Below, piece after piece: positions 34,285-46,680 of a stretch of 64,000 nucleotides of DNA. The stretch is from Isoetes taiwanensis (lineage: Eukaryota > Streptophyta > Lycopodiopsida > Isoetales > Isoetaceae), in the NCBI GenBank assembly GCA_021234155.1, contig JAJEKV010000003.1:19948386-20012385 (forward strand), in the 5' to 3' direction. Below the pieces are notes generated by a model. The model did no database searches and was not told the origin of the DNA. It worked only from the letters and a program-made list of their open reading frames with translations. The position numbers and the translations under genes were made by a program. Position 1 is the stretch's first letter, and each line of letters opens with the position of its first letter.

Positions 34285-35515
34285 CAAAATTATGGCATGG
34301 AAATCAAGGCAGAGAATGCATATTACATATGGGGCTTTTCTCAAAATGGCTCTGGCACCAAAACGGCCGCCTGCATGACCTAGTAGCTCTCAAGATAGTA
34401 ATACAGAGCTAATAAAAATGATCGATGCATATAAGGGTTCTACAAGCATAGATATATGGCTGGAACCATCCAAGATTGGGTGCAAAGACATCCAGCCCAG
34501 CCTACAAGATCGATCGATTGAGTTACTAGGCAGTATGCTAGCTAGTTTTAGAAAACACTTGTGTTGAAGCAGATAGATTCGCTATAAGGATGATTTCGAC
34601 ATGTTTAATAGGGTCGTGGAGTGGTAGATGGCACCGTTTTGGTCTCTGGGAATTTGATGGGTGCCCATCTGTGCAAATACTCATGTGGTATCAGGTATTA
34701 AAACTTGGTTTTTTGCCGTAAAAGGCTTCCGTGAATGATGTTGGCAATAGAAATTGCAAGTGGTGACTAACATAGGGGATGCTTCATTATATATGCTAAA
34801 GCTTGTGAGTGTTTTATGTCAAATACTCTACCTACACGATTATAATAAAGGTGTCTGTTATATTCTATTTATGCGACATAACAGATCATGCTGTGCTCCT
34901 GGCGTTAAAAACATATTTCTGCTAAGTCTCATTATTGGTCCTGATGTTCCATTACACTTAGAGAGTTTTGTCTACCTTGATAATGGTAGAACTACGGCTT
35001 GATGCCTAATGCAAAATTTTGGCGTGATGCCATGTGCCTAGTTCTCACTGCAGTTGCATTTGTAAAATGAGTAAAGCGTGGAGGTTCTTCGCCATTAAAG
35101 CTTGAGTGCAACAGATTCAACATGATGTCTATGGGGCGGAATTAATTCAGGTTGGCTTAAGTTTTCTGTTGTAAAAACAGTTCTGAGCTTTGTAAGGTTA
35201 ACAGAATAATAACAATCTATAAATACATCCAAGGATAAGGCTTTCTTAATCAGGTTACAAATTACATGTCCATGCTTATGATCATTTGACCTTGCCTATG
35301 ATCTTTTGATCTTGCCTATGTGGTTGTGTTTGGCTGTTGTTCATGTCTTCACATGACAGACGATTGGCATTGGCAAGCAAGTTAACCTCCTGTGTAAACA
35401 TGACTCTTTGAAGATAAGAACATTAGTGAAAGGGCTTATCAGGTAGTAGCATATATTGTTCAAGAGGCACATATGCCCCCTTAATTGCCGATGAAGCATT
35501 TACTATGACAACTTA
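34285..35515. other. No firm gene
   Basis: AT-rich; only short frames. Some stretches near 34760-35000 are open but without exon borders or recognisable motifs. Confidence 0.4.
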
Positions 35516-35519
35516 CAGA

Positions 35520-36660
35520 GTGTGGAAATCAGTGGCTGATGAATGGACAAAAAATGCTAACAGCTGCTGCAGACAAGGGTAAGTTATTGATTATCGGAGC
35601 ACAAGTAATTCACATGTTATAAACACATGCATTGTGGGCTTTCTGAAATAGGTAATGGATCATGTGATGGAGAATATGGTTTTCTATATCCACTTATAGA
35701 TGAAGGTGAATGATTTGCAGCAAGAACTGCAACTATAGAAATGAACCAGGTAAAGCCAGAAACATGTTCATATATCTCTTGCCATAATCTAAAACTCTGT
35801 GCACTAATTACCTTTTTGTTAACATTGATTTAGATGCTTGAGTACATGGATAGTGGAATCGGTAAGAATTCTATTAAGACATTTTTGCATTGTAAGACGT
35901 ATTATTATTGAGGCTGACAACTTACTTTTTAGGGGCTCGTGAGTTAATACTGTCGAGGATGATGCAAATTCTCTGTTTGGCCAAGTCTCAAATGGATCTG
36001 GCCAAGGTTCACGTTCTCCTAATGGGGGGCCCGTGAGAAACAAGTCTGGCCAGAATACTACCAACACCATGCATGATGATGCAGGTAGACCTGGTAATTT
36101 AACTGCAAATAATTGTGAAATGGAATAGTGGCTCTGGAGCAACTGGTGGAACCCCTCTCCCATCCAACAAGGGTGCCAATGCTGGAACGAACCCTTAAAG
36201 GACTAGTTCTGTCCTGCACGTCCTAAGACAGTTGATCAAACTTGCCAAAGGCAACCCCAATTGGCAAGGCCAAGAATGGTATATCAATCTCAAAACCTTT
36301 CTTATTAGTTATGAAGTTTCAACTTGATATTTTTTAGAGCGGCTGATTAAAAATAATCAAGGGTCTGATCGGGAGTCTCTTAGGCTTCCTAAGGAGACTT
36401 CTGGGATAGAAAAGCTTGTTGCTGCAAAGCGAAAGCTCCATGACGAGTAGAAGCAGGCGAAAAATGGTGAGTTTATTTTAGAGCCCAGTGCTTGGTCTAT
36501 GGATGCTAAACTATAACACATCTCATTATTTTTTGTAGCAAAGAAGCAACGGACTGTAGAGGTAATGGAGGTTCAAGATCTTCCGAAAGGTGGTAATAAA
36601 TCTGGGAAAAAATTGCACACCCATAATCAGCACCGGATTAAGTTTGAAAATTGGAGGTCA
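35520..36660 (+). pseudogene. Series of small decayed exons, Ser/Gly/Asn-rich protein
   Basis: Exon-like pieces lie between AG and GT: one ending GACAAGGGTAAG (35582), one reading MLEYMDSGIG (35832), one from 35932 reading FGQVSNGSGQGSRSPNGG, one reading SGSGATGGTPLPSNKGAN, one from about 36341 reading QGSDRESLRLPKETSG with an in-frame TAG near 36449, and one reading KKQRTVEVMEVQDLPKGG. No domain is recognised. It may be the 5' part of the transposase-like gene downstream or an unrelated relic. Confidence 0.35.
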
Positions 36661-36664
36661 TGAA

Positions 36665-37377
36665 CATAGCAAATTTTGAGCATGGTTTTTTAACAGATCG
36701 GTGAGATATCTAACTGCAGTACACAATGAGTATAATTTTTACATCTCTATTATTAATAATATGGAAGTAATGTTGCTACATTGGGACAAAACTATCGATG
36801 TTAGGAAGAGCGCATTTAAGCATCACAACATATGCAAGTGCTCTAATGCTTGAATATGGCAATAAAGATATAATGGAATTGCATAGCGTACCGGCTCTAA
36901 TAATTCTTTCTGAAATTGATTCTTTTATATTAAAAAAATATAATTGAGGAAGCTACATGGTTTTGTGCCAGAGATCACCTGAAAATGACAAGTAGGTGTA
37001 GAAGGCAGGTGATCATTTGGACCTTTCAGGTGTTCCCATCTGATGTACATTTTGTGAAGCCAGTAAAATAGTATTATACAAGGTCTTTATGTCTTTGCGG
37101 CAAGTATAAATCAAAGTTCCATTAATTGCTCTAGTGACCTGCTTTGGCAGAATATTGGGTAGCCAATGTTTTGTTTTATATATTTTTTGGAGATCCATCC
37201 AATTGACTCAAGCTGTATAAGGTAATGTTTGTGAACATCATTGTTTTTGTGTTGTGCCATCATGATTGTGATGTGAAGCAGCAACCTCAAGTTCAATTGC
37301 TTATGCTTATGATGGTTGTGAAGTAAAATTCTATTCAAAGGTCTTGCTATGTATTGTGTTTGTATGTTTTGCTTTTA
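36665..37377. other. No recognised gene
   Basis: AT-rich spacer before the transposase-like gene. GGGTTTCACCATTGTAT is repeated three times at about 37398-37452, within the next exon-like block. Confidence 0.4.
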
Positions 37378-40176
37378 GATGGTGTTTGTATGTTTGTTGT
37401 ATGGGTTTCACCATTGTATGGGTTTCACCATTGTATGGGGTTTCACCATTGTATAGTGAAAACGCAAACAAGGAGGAAATTTGCATTTTATGTGCGGTTT
37501 GTCAGAGGTCTTTACTCCTCTTTCCGTCCAGAGGAGACGTGGTTGATAACATGAAGGAGCATGTAAAGAGTAGTAGACATGCTCAAAAATCCATTGCCAA
37601 AGAAAGGAAAGAGGAGGACAAGATGCATGAACAAAAGAAGCATGGAAGGCCTCGAAAGGAGAATGTGGATTCATCACAAAAGAGCATGCTGTCATTTTTC
37701 ACGCGAGGTATCACTCAATTTTACATTTAATGAAATATTTTTTTGTACTTTCAAGAATCCTTTTCTTGCATTCAATTCACTATGTCAGGCCGTTATAATC
37801 TGATTTTCAACGCATTACTTCATGGCATCTTTTCTTTTGTATAGTGTTGAACTTCCGTTTTTAAAGTATATAGACTTATGGCCTGTTTGCTATGCCGCAG
37901 ACCAATGTAATGAAGCTGGACCAAGCCACCCAAATGAGACTTCAAGTAAGTAAATGTCACATGTACCATTAGTTCTATTAGTTCTTTGCCTGGTTCTTTG
38001 TTTGTTGTTAGGCTGTTAGTTTGGATTGAGTTCATTGTATTTCGCTCTCTTTCTCATTGAAATTTAAATAAAAAAACAATACATAGGGACTATGCATCTG
38101 GGATATCTATGCTGGGGTTATTGGCAACTAACATATAGATATGCATCCAAGACAAGAGATGCCAATGGGATGAAATAGCTTATTTAGAAGACTACACTAC
38201 CTTGAAAGAAGCAGGAAAAAAGTTTGCCATTCCATGAGAAGGATGGGTGTTTACTGCTGCCATGAACAAAGACAGCATACATGGACTCCATGATCAAGAT
38301 TTCATCCATAATGGGAAGAAGCTGATCAATCCTCTTGACAATGCATCTCGGAGGCTTTACTTGGGTAAAGAACTCGTCACACTTAATGACGTGTGGCACG
38401 TTTTCCACACTTTTCAAGGTGAACATGGTCTTCAAATCGGTGACGTGCAAAGAAAAGACAGGCAAAATTGGCGGGCTGCCCAGAGGATTGCCTCTCGAAG
38501 AGTTCAAGCGTGCTTGAAGAGGCTACGTGATCCAAAACATAGTACTCCAATGCATACATTAGGGGCCGAGACTTATCTCTACGTGGTTTCCCTCTATATT
38601 GACATATTCCTCTCTCCTCACATGGATCTATGGAACCGGATAAGAGCAGCCAGCACCGTGTCTTTCTTCTTGAGGTAGGCGTGTTGGTATCTATTTAGCT
38701 TTATAATTATGGTACTGATTTCTTACTATCTTGTTGCTCTTGTCATATTGCAGGTTATGGAGACTTTGGATATCAAAACACGAGACACATTGTTTGAAGA
38801 CAAACTTCATTAGTCATGAGACGTTTCTGGACATTCAGCTTTCTTGCCACTTTGTCGTCTTACTCATAAAGTCTTTTAGAGATTACTGTAGGGAGCTTGC
38901 TGTCCCATTGGATGCCACAGGGTCAGATGCATGCGAGAATTTCTTCTCAAAGATAGGTGGAATGGTAAGGAACGAGAGATCCTACACTGGGGCTGATGTA
39001 CTTGAAAGTGCGATGCTCTTAACCGAGTGGTTGAATTTAAGTCACTTGGAAGCTTGCTATTCCCTGCAGCCCATGTCAAGCAGGAAAACATTTGGCAAGT
39101 ACTCGAGAGGAAAGTGGATGGTGAAGACAATGAGTTAAAGTGTGATCTGGCAGATTACACACTTATAGAGATGGATGCCATGATAGTGGATGCACTAGAG
39201 GCAGGACTTAGACATGCAAAAGTTTTATGTGCACAAGTAGGCATCACTTGTGAGGAAGGTGGAGAGGAAACTTGGTGGAGCAAACCTTGGAAGCACGAAG
39301 ATTTTTTCAACAAAGATTACTTCATGGAATTAGACACAACCGTGGTCGGAGATGAGTCAGATGATGTGAATTTAGAACAAGAGAATGATGGTGTTATAGC
39401 TATCAATACTGATCTGCCCAATGATGTTACATCACAACTCGAGCTAAGGCATACCTTAGACTCCATGGTGGACGAGGTAGAAGCACCATCTCTCAGAAAG
39501 ATTGAACAAAATGTCACCATTGATGATAAACCTGTTTGCAAAGGCACTTTGGTCAGCCAACTAAATGGTAATCCATGGCTGTCCAAAGACAGATTGACAA
39601 AGGTCAAGCTGCAGTCTATTACAAGCGTGGAAAACAAGTTAATAAATGCAGCCACCTCTCTTGGAATTGGATTAGACTGTGCCATCTACTTTGAGATGGA
39701 TTCCAGAAGCAAGAAAGGGCAAACCCGTGACAGAAATAAGGACAGAAATAAGGAGGACGTGATGCAAGTGTGGTATTTGGGAAGGGTACTTAGTATGTGC
39801 AGGAAACATGATAGGGCATGGAAAGAAACTAGAGAGCCAGTAGACCTGGTTAACAGACCCCCATACTCCATAGAGCTTAATTTGGCCTGGTATAATGAAC
39901 ATAAAGCAGGTAGGAGGACGTGGTTCACTTTTGACCTATCAGATAGTCAATCAATCTTACTAGACTCTGTAATAGCACTAACATGTTTAACGTACAACCC
40001 AGACAATGGTAGATACCAGCTTCATGAGCATGATATGATGCAATTTCAAAACTTTTTGGCTGATCAGAAAAAAGGTCTCTATTATGTTATCTTTGGCTTC
40101 GTTGCATTGCTGAAATTTCTGCTCACAAATCATGTTTTTCATTGCAGGAAATAAAGGCAAGGCAAAGATTGTTTGA
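37378..40176 (+). pseudogene. Third transposase-like gene, GSDACENFF type
   Basis: Suggested exons: 37378-37708 (after TTTTAG; zinc-finger-like ILCAVC..HVKSSRH and basic KKHGRPRKENVD), about 37901-37948, one around 38165-38674, then 38754-40074 and 40148-40176, with a GT..AG intron 38675-38753. Landmarks: ATGSDACENFFSKIGG, a motif reminiscent of the C-terminal part of P-type and related transposases, and a long acidic C-terminal region with SLGIGLDCAIYF. Damage is light: an in-frame TGA at 38235-38237 and a frameshift between about 39028 and 39060. It may be a young relic or a gene with a sequencing error. Catalytic acidic residues could not be assigned. Confidence 0.5.
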
Positions 40177-40179
40177 AGA

Positions 40180-40640
40180 TCATTGTTATAGGTATTTCTA
40201 GTTTCATATTATGGAGGTTCATATTTCTAGTTCTTTGGGTTCTTTGGGCTACACATGTCTATGGAGTATTTTGGAAATGGATTGCAGGCTGAACATTCTG
40301 CAAACATGAAACTTTTCACATCTTTTTCAAACTGACAGTACTAGTTTCCTTCCTTTTTCCAAAAAACTAAGTGAAGCATTTTGTTATGTTAATGGTACAC
40401 GTTGGTGACACAAGGCTTCAGATTTATAATATGACCATAGTTTCTGGAATTCAGCCAGCCTATTTTTGTTTACTATCTTGATCTACTGTTTAAGAGGCTG
40501 TATATCAGAAAAGAAAAATGAAAAAACAATTTCGGAAATGAAGGTCTTGTTTTAAGAAGTGCATTTATTTTAATTGATTATGCTCATTTGCTTTGCTTAG
40601 GTTTCTTTAGCCTAAACGTATAATGGAGCTATCCCCTTAA
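40180..40640. other. 3' flank, no gene
   Basis: AT-rich, short frames only. Confidence 0.45.
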
Positions 40641-40795
40641 AAACAATGGTTTAGTTTGCAATGGTTTAGTTAGCAAAGGTTTAGTTTGCAGAGGTTTAGT
40701 TTATTTGATAGTTTATTCAATGCTTTAGTTTGCAATGCTTTTGTTTGCAATGGTTTAGTTTGCAGGTAGTTTAGTTTGCAATGATTTGTTTGAAG
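40641..40795 (+). repeat. Degenerate 15-bp minisatellite
   Basis: About ten variants of AATGGTTTAGTTTGC in a row, with substitutions and one longer interruption. No coding potential. Confidence 0.75.
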
Positions 40796-40956
40796 TGCTT
40801 TTGAAATGGTTTGTGAAATGGTTCTTATCATTCTAATTTCTAGCTGACTGTAAAACTGCTTAGGATTTGCTTGTAGCAGATAAATAGGAAGTACATAAAA
40901 GACATGACAAGATAAAACGATCTGATAAAGAAAACATGTAGGTCTGATACAATAAA

Positions 40957-41439
40957 CTATCTGTTAACATAGAGTTTCAGTGTTACATATACCTTGTATT
41001 TCAGATAAAACCAAAAGCTGTATTTCAGAATTACCATGTCATATTGACAGTAAAGCATGTTAACAAAAGACCTTGTAGAGAAAACTTCGGCCTTTTTACA
41101 AAAAACTTCGGCCTCTTTACAAAAAACTTCGGCCTTTTTACAAAAAACTGATTCCTGTGCATCCTTAATATCGGATATAACATAAAATAACATAAAAAAG
41201 CTTAGTACTAAGATCCCATCAGCTTCCATATTCAGCTGCAACAGACGCTCTTCTTCGGGACCAACACGATCGACCCACTTCTGAACTTTATCCGAAACAT
41301 GAGCTCCTTGTTCCTGCAATCGAACCACCTCCAAGGCAGAGAATTTTGCAACAACAGTCATTTCCATGCCCGGATGGCTGGAAGAAGAGGACTCTTCCTC
41401 AACTTTGGGCTTCCGGGCAGTATATTTCAGCCTGGCCAT
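40957..41439 (-). CDS. Protein with histone-H3-like N-terminus
   Basis: The frame begins MARLKYTARK, matching eight of the first ten residues of histone H3 (positions 1-3, 5, 7-10), then leaves H3 completely: acidic EEESSSSS, then a helical segment (FSALEVVRLQEQGAHVSDKVQKW). A plausible GT (after GGGATCTTA, near 41205) suggests the exon may end there; the remainder contains a 21-bp repeat read as FCKKAEV three times and a hydrophobic tail that looks non-coding. No histone fold is present. It could be the first exon of a larger gene or a transposon protein. The frame is complete from ATG and has no upstream in-frame ATG nearby. Confidence 0.45.
   Translation of the reverse strand: MARLKYTARKPKVEEESSSSSHPGMEMTVVAKFSALEVVRLQEQGAHVSDKVQKWVDRVGPEEERLLQLNMEADGILVLSFFMLFYVISDIKDAQESVFCKKAEVFCKEAEVFCKKAEVFSTRSFVNMLYCQYDMVILKYSFWFYLKYKVYVTLKLYVNR
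41084..41148 (-). repeat. 21-bp tandem repeat, three units
   Basis: Plus-strand word CTTCGGCCTTTTTACAAAAAA occurs three times with one substitution (CTCTTT in the middle unit). It falls inside the frame above or, if the splice is real, in its intron. Confidence 0.8.
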
Positions 41440-41618
41440 GAAGATAGGAAGATAGAAAGATCAAACCGGGAAATAGGTGCTTGAAATCGCAGAGGAAGGG
41501 ATGAAGCCGGAATGAAGGAAGAATCTGGAGACCAGTTCTTCTCTTATAGGAGCGTCCAAGCGTCCAATCAAAGGGCTTCATGAATGCCAATTATGACCAT
41601 AATGTTGCATGCAAGATT

Positions 41619-41641
41619 GGGGCTCGAAACCCGAGCCCCCC
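41619..41641. other. Perfect hairpin
   Basis: GGGGCTCG and CGAGCCCC face each other across a 5-base loop. It lies about 180 bp upstream of the minus-strand ATG at 41439. Confidence 0.6.
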
Positions 41642-41644
41642 TAG

Positions 41645-42250
41645 CCATGCAATAATAAGATTCTCATAGATTTAATTTTTGGTTTCATAGATCTAAATAT
41701 CCCGAGGCATATTCTTCCCCATATTCTAATATGCCATAATTCTAATATAGCCATATATGCCCATAATTCTCCTACCTCAATGTTTGATTGAACCATGGAA
41801 GCAATCTCCGACCTCAATAACATACCTCAATACGTATAGGTATACCATATGTTGGGTGTATTATGCCCAATATACCCCAAGATACCATATGTATTCTTTA
41901 ACGTATACCCCAGGTATACCCTACCCATTAAGTATTTCTAAATATCCCGAGCCATATGTAGCCATATTCTAATATGCCATATGTATTCGTCAGTACCGGA
42001 TCGGTAGGGGTATGTCTTCGGTATGCAAGCGTCAGTACAAGATCGGATAGGGGTATATAAAAACGAAGATATTCCATAAGTACATCTACGGTAGGGGGCT
42101 TTGAAACTGGCTTTTCCCATTTATGTATGTAGGGGTTTTCCACCTCCAAAAAGTCGTATACAGGGGTTTTTTAGTGACCCCTTGCACGCACATGAGGTAT
42201 CCCCATATGCCTAGGTGAAACCCCCGGGGGTGCAAGGCCAGCTAAAGATT
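41645..42250. other. Repetitive AT-rich stretch, no gene
   Basis: Words such as AATATCCCGAG, CCATATTCTAATATGCC and GATCGG..AGGGGTAT recur in direct and inverted order. Looks like scrambled repeat remains. Confidence 0.45.
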
Positions 42251-42256
42251 GGTCAA

Positions 42257-42374
42257 TTCAAACAGTTGGTTTCTTGTGATTCTATAAAACTATAGGTAGC
42301 AGGTATTGAGCTCTATGTTCAAACAGTTGGTTTCTTGTGATTCTATAAAACTATAGGTAGCAGGTATTGAGCTG
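42257..42374 (+). repeat. 61-bp tandem duplication
   Basis: TTCAAACAGTTGGTTTCTTG and what follows repeats perfectly at an offset of 61 bp (42259 and 42320), twice in total. Recent. Confidence 0.9.
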
Positions 42375-42591
42375 GTCACATTACTATGTTTATGTGGGCA
42401 AAAAACCAACATGCTTATTGAGAACGGAGATTCCTGTGCACTATGCATTGCTCTACCTTAATAGTTGGGTTGTGCTGCAAGTACGATTTTCTTGCAATTA
42501 CTGATGAAGTAAATATTTTATTTTTATTAAAATCTCCATATAATTTCTCATTGATTATAGAGGCCTTTTGACGTGTTGGAGTCTACGTAAG

Positions 42592-42837
42592 TATTGTCAC
42601 GGTTTGCAACATGCCAACGAGAATAATTGGCACGTCATCCTTATCAAAGACCACCTCTATCACAGTAAAGATAAAGTTCACCCAATTTGTTTCGTATTGC
42701 AGAAGGGGATTCCTCCCATGATTGGGACTATGATTCCGGTCATGTATAGTATGCAGAACCATATATTTGGCCCTGTTTGAGCAGCTTAGCTTCATTCAAA
42801 GGCCATGTTTTTTTTTTCTAGGTTCATTGGATGATTC
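42592..42837 (+). repeat. Duplicated segment, copy B, left part
   Basis: Pairs with 13045-13300 of copy A. It is cut by the LINE whose poly(A) tail (T run on this strand) begins at 42838. Confidence 0.85.
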
Positions 42838-43052
42838 CTTTTTTTTTTTTTTTTTTTTGAAGGACGAAAGCCAAAAAGTTTATTAATCAGAGAAAAAGTA
42901 CAAAATTTACATGTCTCATCTAACTGTGTAAGCACAAAAAGATGCCACAGGAGCACGAGCCTGGAGCACAATGTACTTACTCCAGAATAGGAGACTAATG
43001 ATAAGAGTCAATTCGAAGATACTGAATCCAGATGCGTTCCATCAGTTCTTAT

Positions 43053-46000
43053 TCAAGGGAGGAATACTAGTAGGCTGTCAATATCTTTTTCTGGGCCACC
43101 GTAATAACACTGTGTGCAGATGAATAAATGCCCTGAAAGATGTGGTGTCTGCGACGCTCCCATATCGAAACCATAGGAGCCAACCGGAACCAAGATGAAA
43201 TTCCCTTTGTTTAGCTGGAGGCCATGCGTTGGGATAGGACGCCAAAAGGATGCATCGGCAGTCCAATGTACTGTTAAATAAACCTTGTAGCCAGGACCAC
43301 GCTGGTTGAACCTCAGTACAATCAAAGAGACAATGCTCAAGAGGCTCAACATCCAAAAGACAGAGCGGGCATACTGCAGATATGCGAGGATCATAGCGAT
43401 ATCGAAAGGCATTAACCCGCAGGCACTTGTGGATAACCTGCCATCACAGTACAGAGACTTTAGGGTGGAGCAACCTATCCCAAAGCCATCGCCACGTACG
43501 ACACAAAGTGGACTGTGGAACCTGTAGGTGCCACCCTTCTGGCAACTGGAGGGGTTGTGGTGCTAAAAGAAGGCGATATACTGATCTGACAAATTGCTTG
43601 CCTTTGTGAATATTTTCATGACAGTCCCATGGCACCCTCTCAGCAACGCCAACTTGCACTATAAGAGGCAAATTTTCTGCGATCTTCTCCCGTAGAGAGA
43701 CGTCCCAACGAGAGAGCAGGAACTTTGCCTGAAATTCAGGCCAAGACAGTAGGCGACCCGCCTCATACCATGCTTGAATAGGGACAACACTTGCAAGAAC
43801 CCATCGTCTCTGTGTAAGGGGATGAACTGAGGCTGCCAATGGAGCTGAGGGATCTGGAGGCAATGGTGCCCACCACCATGGAGTCTCCAATAGGGTGTGG
43901 ATAGAGGGGCATGACCAGAAAAGATGTCTGACCGCCTCCCATGCTGCCAACAAGCCACGCAAAAATAGAGAAGCAATTGGAAAAGGCTGCAGAGTCTGAA
44001 ATAAAGCCCAAGGTAGGACTGGTTTGACAGCCTTCTTGCATAGAGGGATACAGTGACCAAGAGCTTGTCTAAGAAGGCGTGAACCAGGAGAGTCATCCTC
44101 ACCATTCAGGAGTCTCCAAATGAACTTTAAAATAAGCACTTTGCTCTGTAGTAAGAAGTCTATCATACTCAGACCACCTGCCTATTTTGGAAGGATGCAC
44201 TTCGACCAAGCCACCTTAACCACAACACCTTCCTCAGTACCCGCCCAAATAAAGTTCTGAACTATTGCAATGAGCTCACGCACTTTGATCTGTGGGGCTA
44301 GCAGTAAGGATGTCATATAAACATGGGTACTACTAAGGACTGACTTGGCCACTGTAATGCGACCCGCAAGAGACAACTTAGCAGTGGACCACCAGAACAA
44401 GTGCTTCTCCAAACCCCTAATGATCTCCTCCCATGCAGCTCCCATAATAACATGGATGCCAACTGGAATCCCCAACAACTTGATGGCCTGTCCATGCGCA
44501 AGTAATTTCCATGGATAATCGTGAACACATGCCGGAGCCGGATTATCCAATGTCCACAAAGCTGTACACTTCTGCCACCCCACAAAAACACCGGAAGCCA
44601 GTGAAAAAGTATCTAAAAGCATTTTGGCAGCAACAAGATTCTCATCATTAGCGACTAGGAAGAGGAACATGTCGTCTGCATATTGATTGCAAACCTCTTG
44701 TGTGTCGTCCTCCATTGGAAGACCATGGAGAAGTCCCTCTGTCGTTGCAATGGTGAATAACTGTGACAAAGCCTCTGCAACAATTGTGAAAAGCAATGGT
44801 GCTAAAGGGCATCCCTGGCGAATACCACGACCAAGTGAAAAGGCAAGTGACGACTCACCATGGAACAGAACAGTCGCCCGAGCAGAGATATGCAGCTTCA
44901 TAATATCTGATGTGAATTGTTTCCCAAATCCTAGTCGTAGCATACATCGCGCATGAATTCTCAGCTGACACTGTCATAAGCCTTTGCAAAATCAAGCTTA
45001 AGGTATACAACTGGAAGGTTTTGCTTACGTGCCCAATAAATTCCCTCGTAAGCAGCAGCAACATTGTTCAAAATGCACCGTTTTGGAAGAAAACCTGACT
45101 GGGTTGTTGAGATGGACTCTGCCAAGATGTCCTTTACCCGCTCTGCAAAAGCCTTGGCGAAGATCTTATATACGGATGACAATAAGATGATGGGCCGCCA
45201 ATCTGAAATAGTCTGAGGATCCTTGATTTTGGGGATGAGTGAAATGGCACCTGTGTTTAGAATTCTATCCAAAGCAGTGGACCGCCGAAAGTCACAGAAA
45301 GCATCATACACATCTGGCTCCAGCCATTCCCAATACTCCTGGAAGAACTCAATTGGCAAACCATCCAAACCTGGGCATTTGCCTCTTTTCAGTTCAAAGA
45401 CTGCTGAACCTAAATCATCAGCTGTTATAGCTGCCTCTATTGACTCGCACTGCTCACCAGAGATGATGGGGGAAATCCTAGACAAAACAGCATCTCGCAT
45501 TTCTGATTGTTTCTCAGCAAAAAACGTCTGGAAGTTAGCTGCACGAAAAAAGAAGCCCGTACAACGGTCTCCATCACGAAAGCACTGCAGACCTGCCTTC
45601 ATCTTTGCTTGCTGAATTTGCTCCTCCTCTAATGCTTGGATCTGTGCCAAAATATCACGATCATAAACACCTGGAAGACATCCCTGTCGAGAATGGAGCA
45701 AGTCCTGATACAAGGTGTCCAGTAAAGCACGACCTGCTGCTGCAGACTCTCGACCCCACTCTTTGGCAAAACCCTTGACTGCCGCAATTGCATCCACTAT
45801 GCCAGTCATACCTCGACGTCGGTTGAAGGCAGTTGTCCAAGTATTTTTGCAATCTTCTTGAAAGTCAGCATCCTTTAAGAACTTCATGTTCAAGCGAAAA
45901 CACGTCCTTCCAGACCGCGACTGCTGCAGGGGCTCGTCTAAAATGAATTGCGGATGGTGGTTTGAAATTGAGTTCTCTCTGAGACAGAACCGAAAGAGAC

Positions 46001-46680
46001 CTGGAAGTGCCGCAACTGTATCTGCATTCCAATAAGCTCTATCTAATCGAAGCTTGCGCGACCCCCACCAACTTGACCATTGCACCAAGTGAAGGCACCT
46101 TCACCATCAATCTCCGAGAGGTTGCAGTCATGGAGTAGACGGAGCCACTGGTGGCGTTCAAAACCAGACACCACTGTAGAGGTCGCCCCCAACCGATCAG
46201 ATTCCACTTCCACCATATTAAGATCCCCAACAAGAAGCCATGAAATGTGGCAGTCCAAGCTGAGTATCTTCCCTCACAAAGAGGCCCACAGTGAAGCTCT
46301 CTGATGAGGTCTATTGTGGGCGTAAACATTAATTAGACCATATTTAACCCCTTGTTCCTGCCATACAATTACGGCCCAACGACCAAAGCGATCAGCCTGA
46401 GTAAAGATGACTGGCAAGGAAGGAAGCCATACTATCACGACCCCTGCACTGGCAGAATCAGCTGCTGCGATAAGAACATTAAACCTGTGACCAATCATGT
46501 CTGCCAGCTTTGATACATCTCCCTTACGACACTTATGCTCTTGAAGACATACAAATTGAGCATCCAATCTAGATAAGTAGAAATAAATACGACTCCGCTT
46601 GGGGGGGGAGGGGGAGGGGAGGCTACCCCTTGAACATTCCATGAGACTAACCGCATTGATCTTGTGATGGGGCCAATTCA
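43053..46680 (-). pseudogene. LINE ORF2: endonuclease, reverse transcriptase, zinc-finger-like C-terminus
   Basis: From the N-terminus: VSLMECSRG (EN start), FVCLQEHKC with a catalytic-type Glu, LVGDLNMVE (Asp/Asn pair), GAFTWCN; then GDRCTGFFFRAA, KCPGLDGLPIEFF, DWRPIILLSSVYKI, LKLDFAKAYDS (RT motif A), RGIRQGCPLAPLLF, QYADDMFLF with the intact YADD, and LLGIPVG; then a C-terminal segment with WRLLNGE and CLFDCTEV, the zf-RVT-like tail. The frame is broken at about 46270, 46060, 44950, 44170 and 43430. The order is that of plant L1 elements. It would nick target DNA and prime cDNA at the nick. Confidence 0.85.

Noticed and set aside
34137..34412. 91-codon frame with repeated FYSIL
   Set aside because: It is the pentanucleotide tail read in frame.
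41084..41148. CRISPR-like array or other spaced repeats
   Set aside because: The 21-bp units are directly abutting, three in number, in a plant nuclear context: a plain minisatellite.
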